Part shown: piece by piece, positions 1-11,048 of the stretch
Layout: each line of letters opens with the position of its first letter
How positions within the stretch are numbered: the first letter of the stretch is position 1
NCBI GenBank assembly: GCA_964059195.1
Contig: CAXKWD010000002.1
Coordinates: 148,135,042 to 148,199,041, forward strand
Reading direction: 5' to 3'
Length of the DNA: 64,000 nucleotides
Source of the DNA: Ectobius pallidus
Lineage: Eukaryota > Arthropoda > Insecta > Blattodea > Ectobiidae
The notes under the pieces: model-generated
Seen by the model: only the letters and a program-made list of their open reading frames with translations
What the model was told of the DNA's origin: nothing
Databases searched by the model: none
Translations under genes and position numbers: made by a program

Positions 1-844
1 GCTATTCATTTGTATTTCATATATGTTTTGCTTGAAAATTTTTTCTTAGTGGGCGTGCCGTCGCCATTATGATAGCCCGTTGCATCTTGGGTATTTTCTG
101 TGAGACGTAGTATTTTTCCCAGATTATTTCTATACATTACATTGAGTCATTTTTCTATTTCTACAAGTTTATATACTAAAATTGTAGTAATTACATGTGA
201 GTAAATTATTCAATTTATCATCTTACATTGTATTTGATCTCCACATTTTTTTATTTTGCTTTCATAAGTGAGCACGTCATAAGAAATTTTCCTCACTCTG
301 TTTCCGCAAGTGAAATTTCAGCATTGATTCGGATAACAGTTATACGCATATTTATCCATTATAGCTGTATAAAGCTTTTGATGTTATTTACCATATATAT
401 TGGGTTTAATTATTCTACGAGATGCACATGGTCATATTCACGTAATACAGTTCCACCATGGAAGATATTTATCCTAGTGTTCAGGCATAACAGTCATTCT
501 GGTCCCTGATTATATTAACCTGCGTATTCATTTAAGTGAGAATTCCTTTTGAATATATATATTTATATATTATACAAAGTAGTATTTCCCCAATGTTTTT
601 CTAGTAAATGTATTCCAATCATACTAGTCTGCCGTACCGGTTGGCGTTCTTATTCTGTCAAATTATTTTCTCATTATTCGATTGCATATTTTCTGCTGAT
701 GTACAAAGCTTATTTCCTATGCTACATCTCGTGTAGCTTGTTTGATTTTTCCTATATTGATGGTATTTCCAGTATAATTATTACCCTTTGATCTCATATT
801 ACTATTTCAAAAAAAAATATATAGTACTGATTTTCTACTGCAGA
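1..844. other. AT-rich stretch without recognisable genes
   Basis: No open frame here resembles a known family. The two longest (228-509 and 549-791) are hydrophobic, AT-driven translations without domain signatures. It may be older gypsy or host sequence upstream of the pol fragment that starts near 845. Confidence 0.4.
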
Positions 845-2281
845 TTCCTTCTGCGTAAGTGACAAGCTCGGGGTCACTAATGTTTTCGAGTACCAAATCC
901 AAGTTACTGATGGGGTGCCTATCCGACTCCCTCCTTACAGACTCTCACCTCCTAAGCTCCTGGTAATGAGATCCAAGATAAATGAAATGTTGGATAAAGG
1001 TATTATTCGACCTTCTACTTCCGCCTATTCTAGTCCGATATTTTTGGTCCCTAAGGGCGAATCGGACTTTAGACCTGTCATTGACTATCGAGCTCTCAAT
1101 CAGAAAATCATAATAGAATCTATGCCGTTACCAGATATTCATTCTGCTGCCCACTGGTTTGCACTGTTTTTTCTTCCCTGCATCTTAATAGTGCATACAA
1201 CCAGATCCCTCTACATGAGTCTTCTCGCCATCTTACGGCCTTTTCCACAGAATGGAACCATTTTGAAATCTACCGCCTTCCATTCGGTCTGGCCACTGGG
1301 GCGCAAGTGCTGACCAGACTGTTAGACAAGATATTTTCAGACATCAAGTTTGTATATGTGTATCACTATCTTGATGATCTGGTTGTTTACAGCAAAGATT
1401 TCTCGTCTCATATGTTGCATCTTCGGGAGGTATTTCATCGTGTGCACGAGGCTGGCCTTACCGTCAAGCCAACTAAGGTGCAGTTTGCTAGACCGCAATT
1501 TAGTTTCATCGGCCATTTGATCTCTCCGGAAAGTATCGCTGTTGACCCAGAGAGGACTGTGGCGATCAGGAATTTTCCTCCTCCGTGCAACGTGAAGGCA
1601 GTGGCACGCTTTATCGGCATGGCCAATTTCTTCGCCAAATTCATCCCTAATTTCTCGGCGCGGACTGCGCCCTTGAATCGTTTGCGACGCAAAGGTGTCG
1701 AATTCAAGTGGACGGAGGAGCATCGCCTCGCTTTCGAGGACATTAAGAGTGCCATCTCCAACCCGCCCATCTTGGCCATGGCTGACTTCTCGCGTACGTT
1801 CATCGTTCAAACTGATGCCTGTGCTGCCGGGCTAGGCGCCGTATTGCTTCAGGAGTTTCTTGAAGGACGGAAGCCAATTGCGTATGCTTCGCGCTCACTA
1901 ACTGCCCAAGAGCAACAATTTTCCATCTATGAAATGGAAGCTCTGGCAGTTATATTTCCCTTGGAGAAATTTCGCATGTACGTCGAGCACGGCAATTTCA
2001 TCCTTGAGTGCGACAACCAAGCGTTGTCTTGGTGCTTAGCTCGCCCACGTAAGACGGGCCGACTTTCTCGATGGGCAGATCGCCTATCGGCGTTTAAGTT
2101 CTCCACAGTTCACATCCGCTCCTCTGAAAACATCTTGGCAGACCCCTTGTCGCGGATGTTTGAAGGTTCCGCTAGAGCTTCTGTGGAAGAAGTTCTTCCA
2201 GTTAGGTTCTGGGGTGTCATCTATGCCCTCTCAGGAAGTAATTGCTCCTCTGTTGCCGGATTTTCCGCTTGCATTCCCTGA
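845..2281 (+). pseudogene. gypsy reverse transcriptase-RNase H (frameshifted)
   Basis: The polymerase would copy retrotransposon RNA into DNA in cytoplasmic particles. Visible signatures are the RT entry motif KGIIRPSTSAYSSPIFLVPK, FRPVIDYRALN, a catalytic YLDDLVVYSK near 1,365, the thumb/connection FIGHLISP, and an RNase H domain with TDACAAGLGAVL near 1,812, YEMEALAVI, and LECDNQALSW near 2,005. The frame shifts near 1,310 between the fingers and palm, so no continuous protein is possible. Domain order and spacing are normal for Ty3/gypsy pol. The sequence is noticeably more GC-rich than its surroundings, which suggests a fairly recent arrival. Confidence 0.9.
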
Positions 2282-2721
2282 TGTTGCTCAACACCAACTA
2301 TTAGATCCCGAATTGTCTGTGATCATTGACAAATTGAAAGGTGGATCTGCTATTAGCAACATTTGTCTGGTTAAAGATGCCTTACAGATCCAAGTGGGGG
2401 AGACTTAGGCGTCATAAGATTGTTCTGCCTTCCTCCCTTAAGGGCATGGTTTTCTGGTATTTTCATGTTTCCCCGATTGGTGTTCATTTGGGTCTGAAGA
2501 AAACTCTGGCCAAAATTCAAGTCTCCTTTTGGTGGAAGGGCATGTTCTTGGATGTCCGTGATCGAGTCAGATCATGTGTTATTTGTTCGATATCTAAGCC
2601 CTCTCTCAATACTCGCGTGGGATTTTTGTCATCTACTGTTGCGCAAAGACCATTTAAAAACTATTCATCAACTTCCTGGGAAAACTTCCACGTTCAAAAA
2701 AGGGAAATACATTTGTATTAA
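2282..2721 (+). pseudogene. gypsy integrase N-terminal zinc-binding segment (truncated)
   Basis: Downstream of the RNase H, in a different frame, lies the integrase HHCC module: the histidine pair in FHVSPIGVHLG (about 2,463-2,495) and the cysteines in SCVICSISK (about 2,573-2,600), with the usual tryptophan-rich spacer. The start of the catalytic core can be glimpsed in shifted frames between 2,640 and 2,740. The catalytic DDE triad is absent because the element is cut off at the junction with the next retrotransposon. Confidence 0.85.
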
Positions 2722-2745
2722 TGTATAATTTTGGTTGATGAGTCA

Positions 2746-5700
2746 TTTTGGTGGTATGAAAAAGAATGGTATGACTTTTGGAAGCATTAGACCAAGGTGT
2801 AATATGTAACTATTGAGTGTATTTAGATCAGTTTGTTCCGTCGTACAGTCAGTTTTGAATATTGTGCGGTCAACTCTGGAGTAAAGTATCATGTCGTTAG
2901 CATATAGCAATAATTGACTTTTAATGAATGGTGCTTGTGTAAGATGTCTTGTGTAAATAATAAATAGGATAGGACTCAGAGCAGAGCCTTGAGGGAGGCC
3001 AGAGAAGGTAGATCGAGTGGTTTGGAAAGAGAAAGAAGGTTGTAAGGTGAGTTGTCTGTCTTTAAGTAGTTGTTCAATGAGTGAAATGAATGGGGGTGGA
3101 ATATATAATTTGCTTAAAAAGTCTAATATTATGGGTACATGCACAGCCATACGCATTGCTAATGTCAAAATAATGGGCCAAAAGGGCTTTTCGTTGTGCC
3201 CAGGTGTTATATATTTCAGTGGTGAGATGAAAAAGTGTATGATTAGTTCCTTGTCCTGGTCTGTATCCATATTGATGTCGAGGGCAAAGTCCGTAGCGTT
3301 CTAGATTAAATATAAGTCGTCTAGTAAGTATTTATTCAAAAATGTTTCGAAAGGTGTTGCTTAGTATGATAGGGCGGTAGCTGGAGACTTGCGTTTCAGA
3401 TTTGTTAGGTTTGTGTATGGGAAGAACATGGAAATGGAGCCAAGAATCAGGAATAGTTTGAGTGTTAAGAATGTTGTTGTAGGTTTGTAGTAGTATTGTC
3501 TTTGTAATGGGGGGAAGATGATTGATCATGTCATAAGTGATTTTGTCAGGACCTGGTGCCGTTGAACGTTTATGTCATTGGAGGATAGAATTGAATTCAG
3601 AATCAGACATGGGAGCTATCAAAGGATCCAGGGGTGTGTGGAAGGGGAATGTGTAGTTGGTATTTGGTAAGGTTGAGGTAGAACAGTATTGTGTAGAAAT
3701 TGTTGTTGAAGGTCAATATTGAAATGTTTATTATGTTTGTTGGGGCCTCTTATTAGTGAAAAACTTAATTTTTCTCCATGCATCCGAAGTCGAAGATGCC
3801 CTAGTAATGTTGTCACAGTATGCTTTCCAGATTTGTCGTCGTGTGTGTCGTAAAGTGCGTGTTGTTCTAGCTCTTTCCTGTTTTAGAACCATATAGTTTT
3901 GTTGTGTCGGGTGCGTCGAAAGCTGGATAGGGCTAGTCGCCTTTTTGTAATGTAGTGAGAGCAGTCAGAAGTCCACCAAGGGGGTTTTAGTCTTCCGTTA
4001 GGGTGTTTAATGATATGAGGTGAGAGGTGATTATGAAGATATGAGGTGATGAGGAGATGAATGTCTTCAAAAGAATGATGTGATGTAGACTGTTGAATAA
4101 GGAGAGCTGTTGAATGAGTGATAGTTTCTGTGTAATGAGTCCAATTGTGAATGCGTGGTTGAATAACTATGGGAGTATCAGCTGATGTTGTGAAACTTTT
4201 GTTTATGCCTATGAGAATCGGGAGATGATCACTGTTCATTGTGTCATGTGCTGGGAGCCAAGTGGTATGTGGATGTAGGTGCGTGGAGATGAAAGTGAGG
4301 CCAGGAGATGTGTTGTTTTGATGTATATTGCCAAGACGAGTAGGTTGGTCTGTATTTAATAGAATTATATCTGAAGTGTGTAAGAATAGTATGTTGTGTG
4401 AATGTGACCTGATTTGTTGGGGTGTAAGAGAAAGATTGAAATCCCCGCAAACGATTGTATTGCGAGTAGGGGAGATAGCAAAATTGTTTTTCCATAAGGT
4501 AGAGGTGATGTGATTGGTGTTTATATTGTACTAGCTGAATAGGCCCGGCGTCGCCCGGGCTTTGTATTTTTTAATTTGAAATTAACTTATGAAGGACTTT
4601 ATGTACAGTATGTAGAACTTGAAATGAAGGAAAAGATTTATCACACTCAAACTGTTCCATCAGAAAATGCTAGATATAGCTTTTTATGGCTCATAGAGGA
4701 TGTCGAAAGCTGCATTCCGTTGCTTCTACACATCATGCTTGGGAGGGGTTGAAATAAGAAGAAACATAAATTAAATAAGATTGTATTGACTTGACGGAAA
4801 ATTTTATTTCTCATTCTCATGTTATCATACAACCGTTTCGGGCTGAAATAAAAGAGAAATGCAGTACCACTTTCATACGTTCCTCCCCTAAAACCCGGGA
4901 CATAATATACTGCGAGCGTAGGACTCAAAATGTTCCACCCCATGCTTAGGGCCTATGATAAACATCCCTATTTCTCAACTAATACAAAGCCTACAGCTAT
5001 GGATAAGGTATAAGGGGAAAGGATTATTTACAGACTTCTGATATAGCATACTCACACACTTAAGTTGTCCCTTGCAATACGACCTATTCTTCGACATAAA
5101 AATGTGAAGTGAGAAAATATTTCTTATGTCGAGGGTAGAGAAAGTTATGTGACTGCATCACACTGTGCTTTATTTTCGTGGATTTCATTTTCAGTAATTA
5201 TTTTCGCCAATATATCGATGAAATCATAATTCGTTAAAGTCCAGCATTATAATTATAGTCGCCAAAGCCCAAAGTTATCAAAGTAAACAATACACTGTTG
5301 TCATGTGAACTGAACAACATTCATTTTTTTTTCAGTATAAAATTCTCAGAAATTATATAATTTTCAAGGGAAGGAGTATTTTGTTTGAATTTTAATGTTG
5401 ACCGCTATACTTCCCGGGCTTAACTGGGTATGTGTGCAAAATTCCGTGTAAATTGGTAAAGAAATGTAGATTTGTATAAGGAACAAACATACATACATAC
5501 ATACATATCCACAAACACACATTCGACTTTATATATTAGATACTGCAATGATGTCTATATGTGTGAGAGTAATTTGAATAGCTTGAAATGTTTCATTGTA
5601 GTTGGAGAATTTATTAGTAGAAGTTACAGACAAGTTTGGTTTCAGAAGGATCATGAGACCACCCCCATCACGTGTTCGGGCATATCGAATGATGTTGTAT

Positions 5701-5858
5701 GGGTGTAGTTTAAGTTTGTATGCAGGTTTGAGCCATGTTTCTAATATGATGATTGTGTCTGTAGGTGTGTTTGTGAGAAAGTTTTTAAGTTCATGTGATT
5801 TGTTCCTTACACTGCGGGCATTCCATTGAAGAATGGTGAGCGAAGGATTATGGGACAT
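2746..5858 (-). pseudogene. non-LTR ORF2: endonuclease-reverse transcriptase, interrupted
   Basis: It starts at 5,858 with the endonuclease signature ILQWNARSVRNK and the catalytic ETWLKP. After the inserted Helitron it continues with GDFN (near 4,440) and NSDHLPI (4,236), the conserved SDH motif. Reverse transcriptase follows in frameshifted pieces: IPDSWLHFHVLPIHKP and SSYRPI (near 3,400), FSGLPQGSALSPILF (near 3,000) and YANDMILYS (near 2,890), where the expected YADD reads YAND. That change removes a catalytic aspartate. Frame breaks lie at 3,883, 3,619-3,530 and 3,330-3,270. The 3' end is missing. Confidence 0.85.
4531..5540 (-). mobile_element. non-autonomous Helitron inserted in an endonuclease gene
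   Basis: Read on the reverse strand it begins TCTAATATA and ends CAGCTAG, i.e. 5' TC and 3' CTAG. It sits between a host A (5,541 side) and host T (4,530 side) with no target duplication. A GC-rich hairpin (GCCCGG stem, 4,544-4,561) lies 9 bases before CTAG. All these are Helitron hallmarks. It is 1,010 bp, codes for nothing recognisable, and carries an (ACAT)n tract near its 5' end. Removing it restores the interrupted endonuclease frame exactly. It resembles the Lep1-type insect Helitrons and is related to sequences at about 47,035-47,983 and 50,624-52,340. Confidence 0.9.
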
Positions 5859-5861
5859 AGT

Positions 5862-7222
5862 TTACATAAACATGGAGAAGGATGCTTGCATGGTGTGGAG
5901 TAATGCTTCGAGGGTTGATTTATCAGGGGTAGAAAGGGAATGGATGCTTTGTTGGAGATCATGAAATGCTGCCATAAAATGTTCTTTGTTGATCGTAATG
6001 AAATCTTGGGAGGGTTGACTGGAAGAATTGGACAAAGCCAAAGAAGCAGGTTTCTCCTGGTTAGTGCGGGTGATAGGGATAATAGGATGGGTGTCTGGTT
6101 TCCAGTATGGAAGCCAGAAAGGTTTATTTTGAACCACTTGCTTTGAAGTCTGGTTTACTGTCTCAACTTGGTCTTGTTTTTTCTCTTATTAGACTGTGGC
6201 TGCTGAAGAGGGGAAAAGCTGTGCCGTTGAAAAACCATAGGTGGTTGTGGTAGAGCTAGTGGTGAGTTAAGGACTTTGGGCACAAGAGGCGTAAGTGCCG
6301 GGGGCGTGAAAATGAGTTTGATAATGCCACTGAAGCATAAGTGTTCCTTCCTTTCGTCATTTGTATTGCCTCATATCATGTGATATGGAGGCTATTAATT
6401 TTCTCCTGTATGGACATGACTTTGTTCTGGTGTCATGAGCTTGTGCACAATTAATGCATCTCGCGTTGGTTTCTTGACAATTACTGGTAGGGTGAAGTGC
6501 AGAATATTTAAGACATTCAGTTATGTTACGACATATAGACGTGGAGTGTCCAAATTTTCAACAATTGTAACATTGCTTAATCCGTTCATTATATTTCTCA
6601 ATTGGAAACCGATAGTAAAAAAGAGTGAGGGAAGATGGTAAGATTTGCGAACGACAGGTCAGTAAGCATGAAGTCGTTGGCACATACTGTATTTCACCAG
6701 ATTCATTTAACGTTTTTCGGTTGAACCGGTAGACATGATGAATTGAAGCTTGTTCAGGTGTGCTGCCATGAGTTTTGATGTATTCAGTAGTAATGTCGAG
6801 GTCTATATTTTTGACCACCCCTTTGGTATGAACATGTGAGAAAGGTATATAAGAGATTATATTAAATTTCTCATCAAATGAGGAAGTTAGGAAAGCATTA
6901 GCTTCATGGTGAAATAGGAACTTTATTTCCAGTTTGTTATTGCCGATCTTTCGTATATCATGTATGTAAATATTTTTTTTCTGTTTCATATGAAAGCCTT
7001 CCGAGTTTCATAGGGTGGATTCAACAATTACAATATATGGACTAGCATCTTGGTACAATTAAGTTAATTTTTGTTTTTCTCGTAAAGCACTAGCAGGAGA
7101 TACTGATGCAGTTTGGATATGATTTTATTGGATGTGTTTTCAGTGTCCATATCTGAGTTAGTGGATAATATAGCGGTTGGTAATTCCACCTGAGTGGACA
7201 TGTTAGTGTCTGTAGGATTCAT
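5862..7222 (-). pseudogene. non-LTR ORF1 (gag-like) with CCHC knuckles, broken
   Basis: A plausible start codon lies at 7,222 (MNPTDTNMSTQ...). Fragments in several frames follow to 5,862. The middle segment (6,989-6,558) resembles the RNA-binding region of insect Gag-like ORF1 proteins and runs into CYNC. Further knuckle pieces are visible in shifted frames just below 6,560 (KFGHSTSIC, then CINCAQAHDTRTKSC). The family packages retrotransposon RNA. Frameshifts near 7,060, 6,560 and 6,150 make it non-functional. The tail 6,137-5,862 is serine- and glutamine-rich and ends 3 bp from the ORF2 start. Confidence 0.7.
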
Positions 7223-8043
7223 AATGTACGTAAGTTATTTAACTAATGTGAAGTTTAATGAAAACTCCCCACTTGGGGAAAGAACGACTGAGTCACAAAT
7301 AGTTTAGCACTATACTGTTAACTCGCACTTAATAATGTACTACTTGATATTCACTTAACAAATATCTGGGTATGCATTTATACCAGAAGTTAACATGGGA
7401 ACCCCATGTTGAACAAATAACCACTAAAGCGAATAAGAGATGCAACATACTAAAACCCTTGGCACAAACGAAATGGGGATGTTCAAGAACTGTCCTGAAT
7501 ACAGCATACAAAACCTACATCAAACCGGTACTTCTGTATGGAGGGGAAAATTTAATTACGGCTAATACAAGAACACTACATAAATTAGAAACAACACAGA
7601 ACCTCGCGATGAGAATTATCACAGGCGATGTTAAATCCACTCCAGTTAAAGCGATGCAGATATTAACAAAACCAAAGGAACTCAGCAAAATTAAACCAGA
7701 AAAGTTACTACCCCCAAGATCACAACTGGACTACCAGGATATTCCATACAGATTAGACCTAATAGAAAACCCAAAGAAATCAGAAAGCTCACCAGAACAA
7801 CTAAAACGAGCAGCACTGGAAACTATACACACACGGTACCCACACGGTGCTTAACATAAACGTGAATTCCGGAGCTGGAATACACTGTAGACTCTTCAAC
7901 CAATATATCTCAGCAGGACCCAACTCTACACATTTTGACGGTGAATTGCTAGCAATACATATGACACTTACAAAGCTACTCTATAGAATAAATTAATATC
8001 AAAAAGCTGTTATACTCAGTGATTCATCAGCAGCTATACAATC

Positions 8044-8046
<3 letters not shown>

Positions 8047-8102
<56 letters not shown>
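8047..8102. repeat. (TAA)n microsatellite, retrotransposon tail
   Basis: About 18 uninterrupted triplets form the 3' tail of the nested reverse-strand element. Confidence 0.9.
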
Positions 8103-9069
8103 TTTTATTGCCATGGAGCTTATCAGCTATAGACAACGTCAATGGGTTATACATACATGTAACAAAATACAATATACGGTACAATAGAATTAATATAGAC
8201 ATGTAGTTACACATACACATAACTTAATACACAAATTGATAAAACATAGGTTACACTATCATGGCTAATTAAATTACTAAAAACAATTGCAAAATCGAAT
8301 CTGAGGCCAAATAGAATCAGAGACCAATGGGTAAGCCAAAATTTATTTTAGGATTGTACATTGGGACCAAATGCAATCTGCTCTTTGTAATTTATATTGT
8401 TTTTAGTTTGTCCTTGTCATTTAAGAATTCCTGTATATCATAATATGGTGTGGTAATTAACCAGTCATATAGAGTCTTTTTAAATCTTGTAATAGATAGC
8501 TGTAAAAATTCCAAAGGTAAACTATTATATATTCTTGTGCCAAGCACATCGAAACTGATTAGAGACTTGGAGAGTCTATGATAAGGTAAGTAGATACGTT
8601 GCTTATTCCTTGTATTATGAGAGTGAATGTCTTGTCTTTGTTCTGTTTCTGTTAAGTTTTAATTTTTTACGTAGATAAGCAGTGTGTATATGTATAAGTT
8701 TATTACAGTCATGATTTTCGTTTTAATAAATAATGGCTTACAATGTGCTAACTTATGAGAATTTGTTATTATTCTGATAATCTTTTTCTGCAGTAGGAGG
8801 ATATCATTCACATGACTGTTACTACCCCAGAGCAAGATACCGTACGAGCTTATGCTGTGAAAGAAGGCAAAGTAAGCTGATCTTACGTATGTGTCAGGGA
8901 TGTGATTTTTTAGATTTCTTATTAAATATATGACTCTGGACAGCCTAGTCGTGATATAGTTGATATGTGGTGCCCAGGATAGATTATTGTCAATCCATAA
9001 GCCCAGAAATTTTACATTATCAGAATTTTTACATTACATTATTTACATTGTAACATACGATGTCATTTC
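8049..9069 (-). mobile_element. CR1/Jockey-like non-LTR 3' fragment nested in RNase H
   Basis: On the reverse strand from about 9,030 to 8,660 there is an uninterrupted RT C-terminal segment with FLGLWIDNNLSWAPHI, then YFAFFHSISSYGILLWGSN, the familiar motif of this region. It ends downstream in an (ATT)n tail, seen on the plus strand as (TAA)n at 8,047-8,102. Orientation is opposite to the host element. The element is 5'-truncated, so it is a dead copy. Exact borders are uncertain by about 20 bp because no clear target duplication could be fixed. Confidence 0.75.
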
Positions 9070-9607
9070 ATCCTAGAAACGAGCACATGAGATACGAAAC
9101 AAAATAAAAACACTAATAGCACTTAATAAGTTCATTAAACTACAGTGGGTTCCTGCACATTGTGGGTTACAAGGCAATTAAATAGCAGATAAGCTGGCAA
9201 AACGAGGCACAAAAATTCAGCAAATCACACAATACGAACTCCCCTATCAATCAGCAAAGCTAATAATCAACAGAATGATTAAGGAAAATGTAATAGAACA
9301 AAACAGAATTGCCAATAATAACAAGTCATGGACTATCCTAAACAACAAAGGAGTAATCCCAGATTCTCCCAAAGAAGAAGCAGTAGCGGTGTTCCATACG
9401 ATAACAGGACATGATTGCCTAGCAGCACACTTGCACAGGATCTCTATATACCCATCGCCGATGTGTGTCTTATGCGAGGAGGAAAATTCCGTAATGACAG
9501 CAGAGCATCTTCATATCTTCCAAGCATTATCCGGACTACTTCCATCATGAACATGAACATTATATTGAGAAGCAAGAAGGAGAATGGAGTTCATCCAGGG
9601 CATTAGA

Positions 9608-9608
9608 T

Positions 9609-9684
<76 letters not shown>
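9608..9684. repeat. (TAC)n microsatellite, retrotransposon tail
   Basis: About 25 triplets run up to the 14-bp target duplication, marking the 3' end of the plus-strand non-LTR element. Confidence 0.9.
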
Positions 9685-9685
<1 letters not shown>

Positions 9686-9698
9686 TATTCACTTAACA

Positions 9699-10398
9699 CT
9701 CTATATTCTATAAAAGTCACACGCTTCACAATTCGCCAAAATTAGGCGCTTTTTCACTATATACTTTTTTTTTAATCCGAAAACATTTCATTCGAAATAT
9801 CCGCCATGATACCTTTGATATTGGTTTTCTGTGGTGTAACTTTTACCGCGCGACATCAGCTGAGATGAGCGGAAATCGAATGTACTTTGTTTTTCCAATG
9901 GCGTTCACAGCCACTGCAATTTATATGGGGAACGATACTACATTTAATTAGATTTCTATATGGTTTTTAATCATTTCAAGACGGGTTCAAGTAATTTAAT
10001 TTAATTTTCTCAGCCTGTAAAATTTATTTACAGCCCTTTCTTTGAAAAGGATGTTATGTGTTCCACGGTATAAAACTAAGCTCAAACTAACCTCAAATTC
10101 AAAGTTACTGCAATATAGGGTCTGCTGGAAATACTGCTTCTCGCGTTCAAAATAATGTATTTATACTATATGAGGACCTGTGATTTGCAACAAGGCGTCA
10201 TTCACATATTATTATTTTGCTAATAGGAATCTGTATATCGGTAGCCGTAAACATTTCAGAATCAGGGAACCATAATTCCCACGCAATAAATAATTGACGC
10301 TCCCTGACATGATTTCTCATTTTTCTCCTTATATAGGGCTAAAAGTATTCTTGAATTGCATGAATATCAAGTCAGTATTATTTAATATGTTTGATTAG
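9699..10398. other. AT-rich sequence without recognised genes
   Basis: No domain, repeat boundary or convincing open frame is seen. The left end probably continues the leader of the reverse-strand non-LTR element. Confidence 0.4.
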
Positions 10399-10566
10399 TT
10401 CACCTCGCGACGTATTGTGAACACAGTCCGCGGCGCGACGCGATACTGCAATTCACGCCCCGTGTCGCTGGTGTCGACCTATTGTAAATGCCACTTAAGG
10501 TATTGCCACAAATGCGGCAGGTTCTGCCATCTGCACCGTCCCCGCAACCGCAAAACTAGCCTATAA
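10399..10566 (+). other. cysteine/histidine-rich open frame lacking ATG
   Basis: An open frame of about 55 codons has no methionine. Its end reads YCKCHLRYCHKCGRFCHLH followed by a basic RPRNRK. The C-x2-C-G-x2-C spacing recurs in two neighbours (10,608-10,712 and 10,737-11,048). The segment is unusually CpG-rich for this window (around 10,428-10,480). It could be an internal exon or the remnant of a zinc-binding protein; no family was recognised. Confidence 0.3.
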
Positions 10567-10568
10567 AA
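10562..10568 (+). promoter_or_regulatory. TATA box candidate
   Basis: TATAAAA is followed by GG, 40 bp before the ATG at 10,608 and just after a CpG-rich stretch. It would place transcription start near 10,592 with a very short leader. It overlaps the stop of the preceding open frame, so it may be coincidental. Confidence 0.35.
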
Positions 10569-10607
10569 GGCAGTGCCCTAATCTCTGTTAATTTTCATGA
10601 ATCCAGC

Positions 10608-10712
10608 ATGGACTGTGTCTGTGTGAGATGTGGCTCTGAGTGTGGGAGATATCATGCGATGAACTGCAGACTCCGCCCAGAAACATTAGCAAATACTCTC
10701 AATATAGATTAA
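10608..10712 (+). CDS. short cysteine-rich ORF, function unknown
   Basis: A 34-codon frame starts at ATG 10,608. Residues 2-20 read DCVCVRCGSECGRYHAMNC: C-x-C-x2-C-G-x2-C-x-R-Y-H-x-M-x-C, which looks like a compact zinc-binding module. The last ten residues derive from a copy of the AAATACTCTCAATA terminus (10,690-10,704) shared with the repeat at 11,053, so the natural protein is probably longer and cut here. Its nearest relative is on the opposite strand at 10,737-11,048, with synonymous differences at conserved cysteines. I do not recognise the family. Confidence 0.35.
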   Translation: MDCVCVRCGSECGRYHAMNCRLRPETLANTLNID

Positions 10713-10736
10713 GTAATTCGCACAATGTGCATTTGT

Positions 10737-11048
10737 TTATTCTTCACAGAATTTGGTCAGGGAAAGCCCGCGTCGTTCACAGAACATCACATGGTATCTG
10801 TCGCATTGACGTCCGCACAATTCACACTGACACTGTAACCCTGGATCATGATATTTCTTGATAGAACACACTTTATGATGGAACCCGTGTACCGCGAAAC
10901 GAGTGACTATATGCCTCAACTCATAATTTGAGTTCCTCCATTCATTGAAGATCATGGCATCGGTACAATAAAAGTCCTCCCATATCATTGCCCTCTTTTG
11001 TTGCAGTTCATGTATCAGCTCGTCGTAGGCCGCTGTAGCGGGCAGAAT
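10737..11048 (-). CDS. cysteine-rich ORF of about 100 residues, 5' end cut by a repeat
   Basis: An open frame runs from the repeat border at 11,050 to a stop at 10,737. It opens with AYDELIHELQQKRAMIWEDF and ends with CQCELCGRQCDRYHVMFC, the same C-x-C-x2-C-G-x2-C-x-R-Y-H-x-M-x-C arrangement as the plus-strand frame 130 bp away. Conserved positions use different codons in the two copies (for example TGT/TGC, TAT/TAC, GGC/GGA), which suggests protein-level conservation. No ATG begins the frame: the start is lost where the transposon-like terminus at 11,053 begins. Function unknown. Confidence 0.4.
   Translation of the reverse strand: MLPATAAYDELIHELQQKRAMIWEDFYCTDAMIFNEWRNSNYELRHIVTRFAVHGFHHKVCSIKKYHDPGLQCQCELCGRQCDRYHVMFCERRGLSLTKFCEE

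Larger units (their letters stand above)
845..2745 (+). mobile_element. Ty3/gypsy LTR retrotransposon, pol fragment
   Basis: This is a partial gypsy-type element. In order it keeps reverse transcriptase, RNase H and the zinc-binding start of integrase. Neither LTR, gag nor protease is visible. The reading breaks near 1,310, at the TGA at 2,279 and again near 2,650. The element stops abruptly near 2,745, where an oppositely oriented non-LTR element begins, so integrase is lost after its first segment. It is a dead, truncated copy. Confidence 0.9.
2746..7346 (-). mobile_element. Jockey/I-like non-LTR retrotransposon, disrupted
   Basis: This reverse-strand non-LTR element has a 5' ORF1 (gag-like, CCHC knuckles) and an ORF2 with apurinic endonuclease then reverse transcriptase. 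It is cut at its 3' end, after the RT palm, by the gypsy junction near 2,745. It is split within the endonuclease by a 1,010-bp Helitron. Its 5' leader is itself the target for another non-LTR element (7,361-9,684), so it may continue past 9,698. Confidence 0.85.
7361..9550 (+). pseudogene. RT C-terminus and RNase H of a non-LTR element, interrupted
   Basis: The first part (to 7,854) has KLTWEPHVEQI, the thumb region and YGGENLITANT typical of Jockey/I-type polymerases. RNase H pieces follow: HFDGELLAIHM near 7,938, then LSDSSAAIQSI near 8,015, where the insertion occurs. The domain resumes near 9,073 with KRAHEIRNKIK, and LQWVPAHCGLQGN near 9,142 carries the conserved histidine and an in-frame stop. 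The protein end (9,275-9,550) has the family's CVLC...H zinc motif. Frameshifts and the nested insertion inactivate it. Confidence 0.8.
7361..9684 (+). mobile_element. 5'-truncated Jockey/I-like non-LTR element with 14-bp target duplication
   Basis: The element is flanked by direct repeats ATATTCACTTAACA at 7,347-7,360 and 9,685-9,698. It contains the C-terminal part of reverse transcriptase, an RNase H domain and a terminal zinc motif, and ends in a (TAC)n tail (9,608-9,684). The 5' end is truncated within RT, as is usual for target-primed reverse transcription. It landed in the 5' region of the reverse-strand element of 2,746-7,346. A second non-LTR element is nested in its RNase H. Confidence 0.88.

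Noticed and set aside
845..2745. Endogenous retrovirus with an envelope gene
   Set aside because: Only pol fragments are present; no env, LTR or gag is visible, so it is annotated as a gypsy retrotransposon fragment.
7999..8220. 73-codon reverse frame with a leucine run
   Set aside because: It is the translation of the (TAA)n tail of a retrotransposon.
9511..9729. 72-codon reverse frame with a serine run
   Set aside because: It is the translation of the (TAC)n microsatellite.
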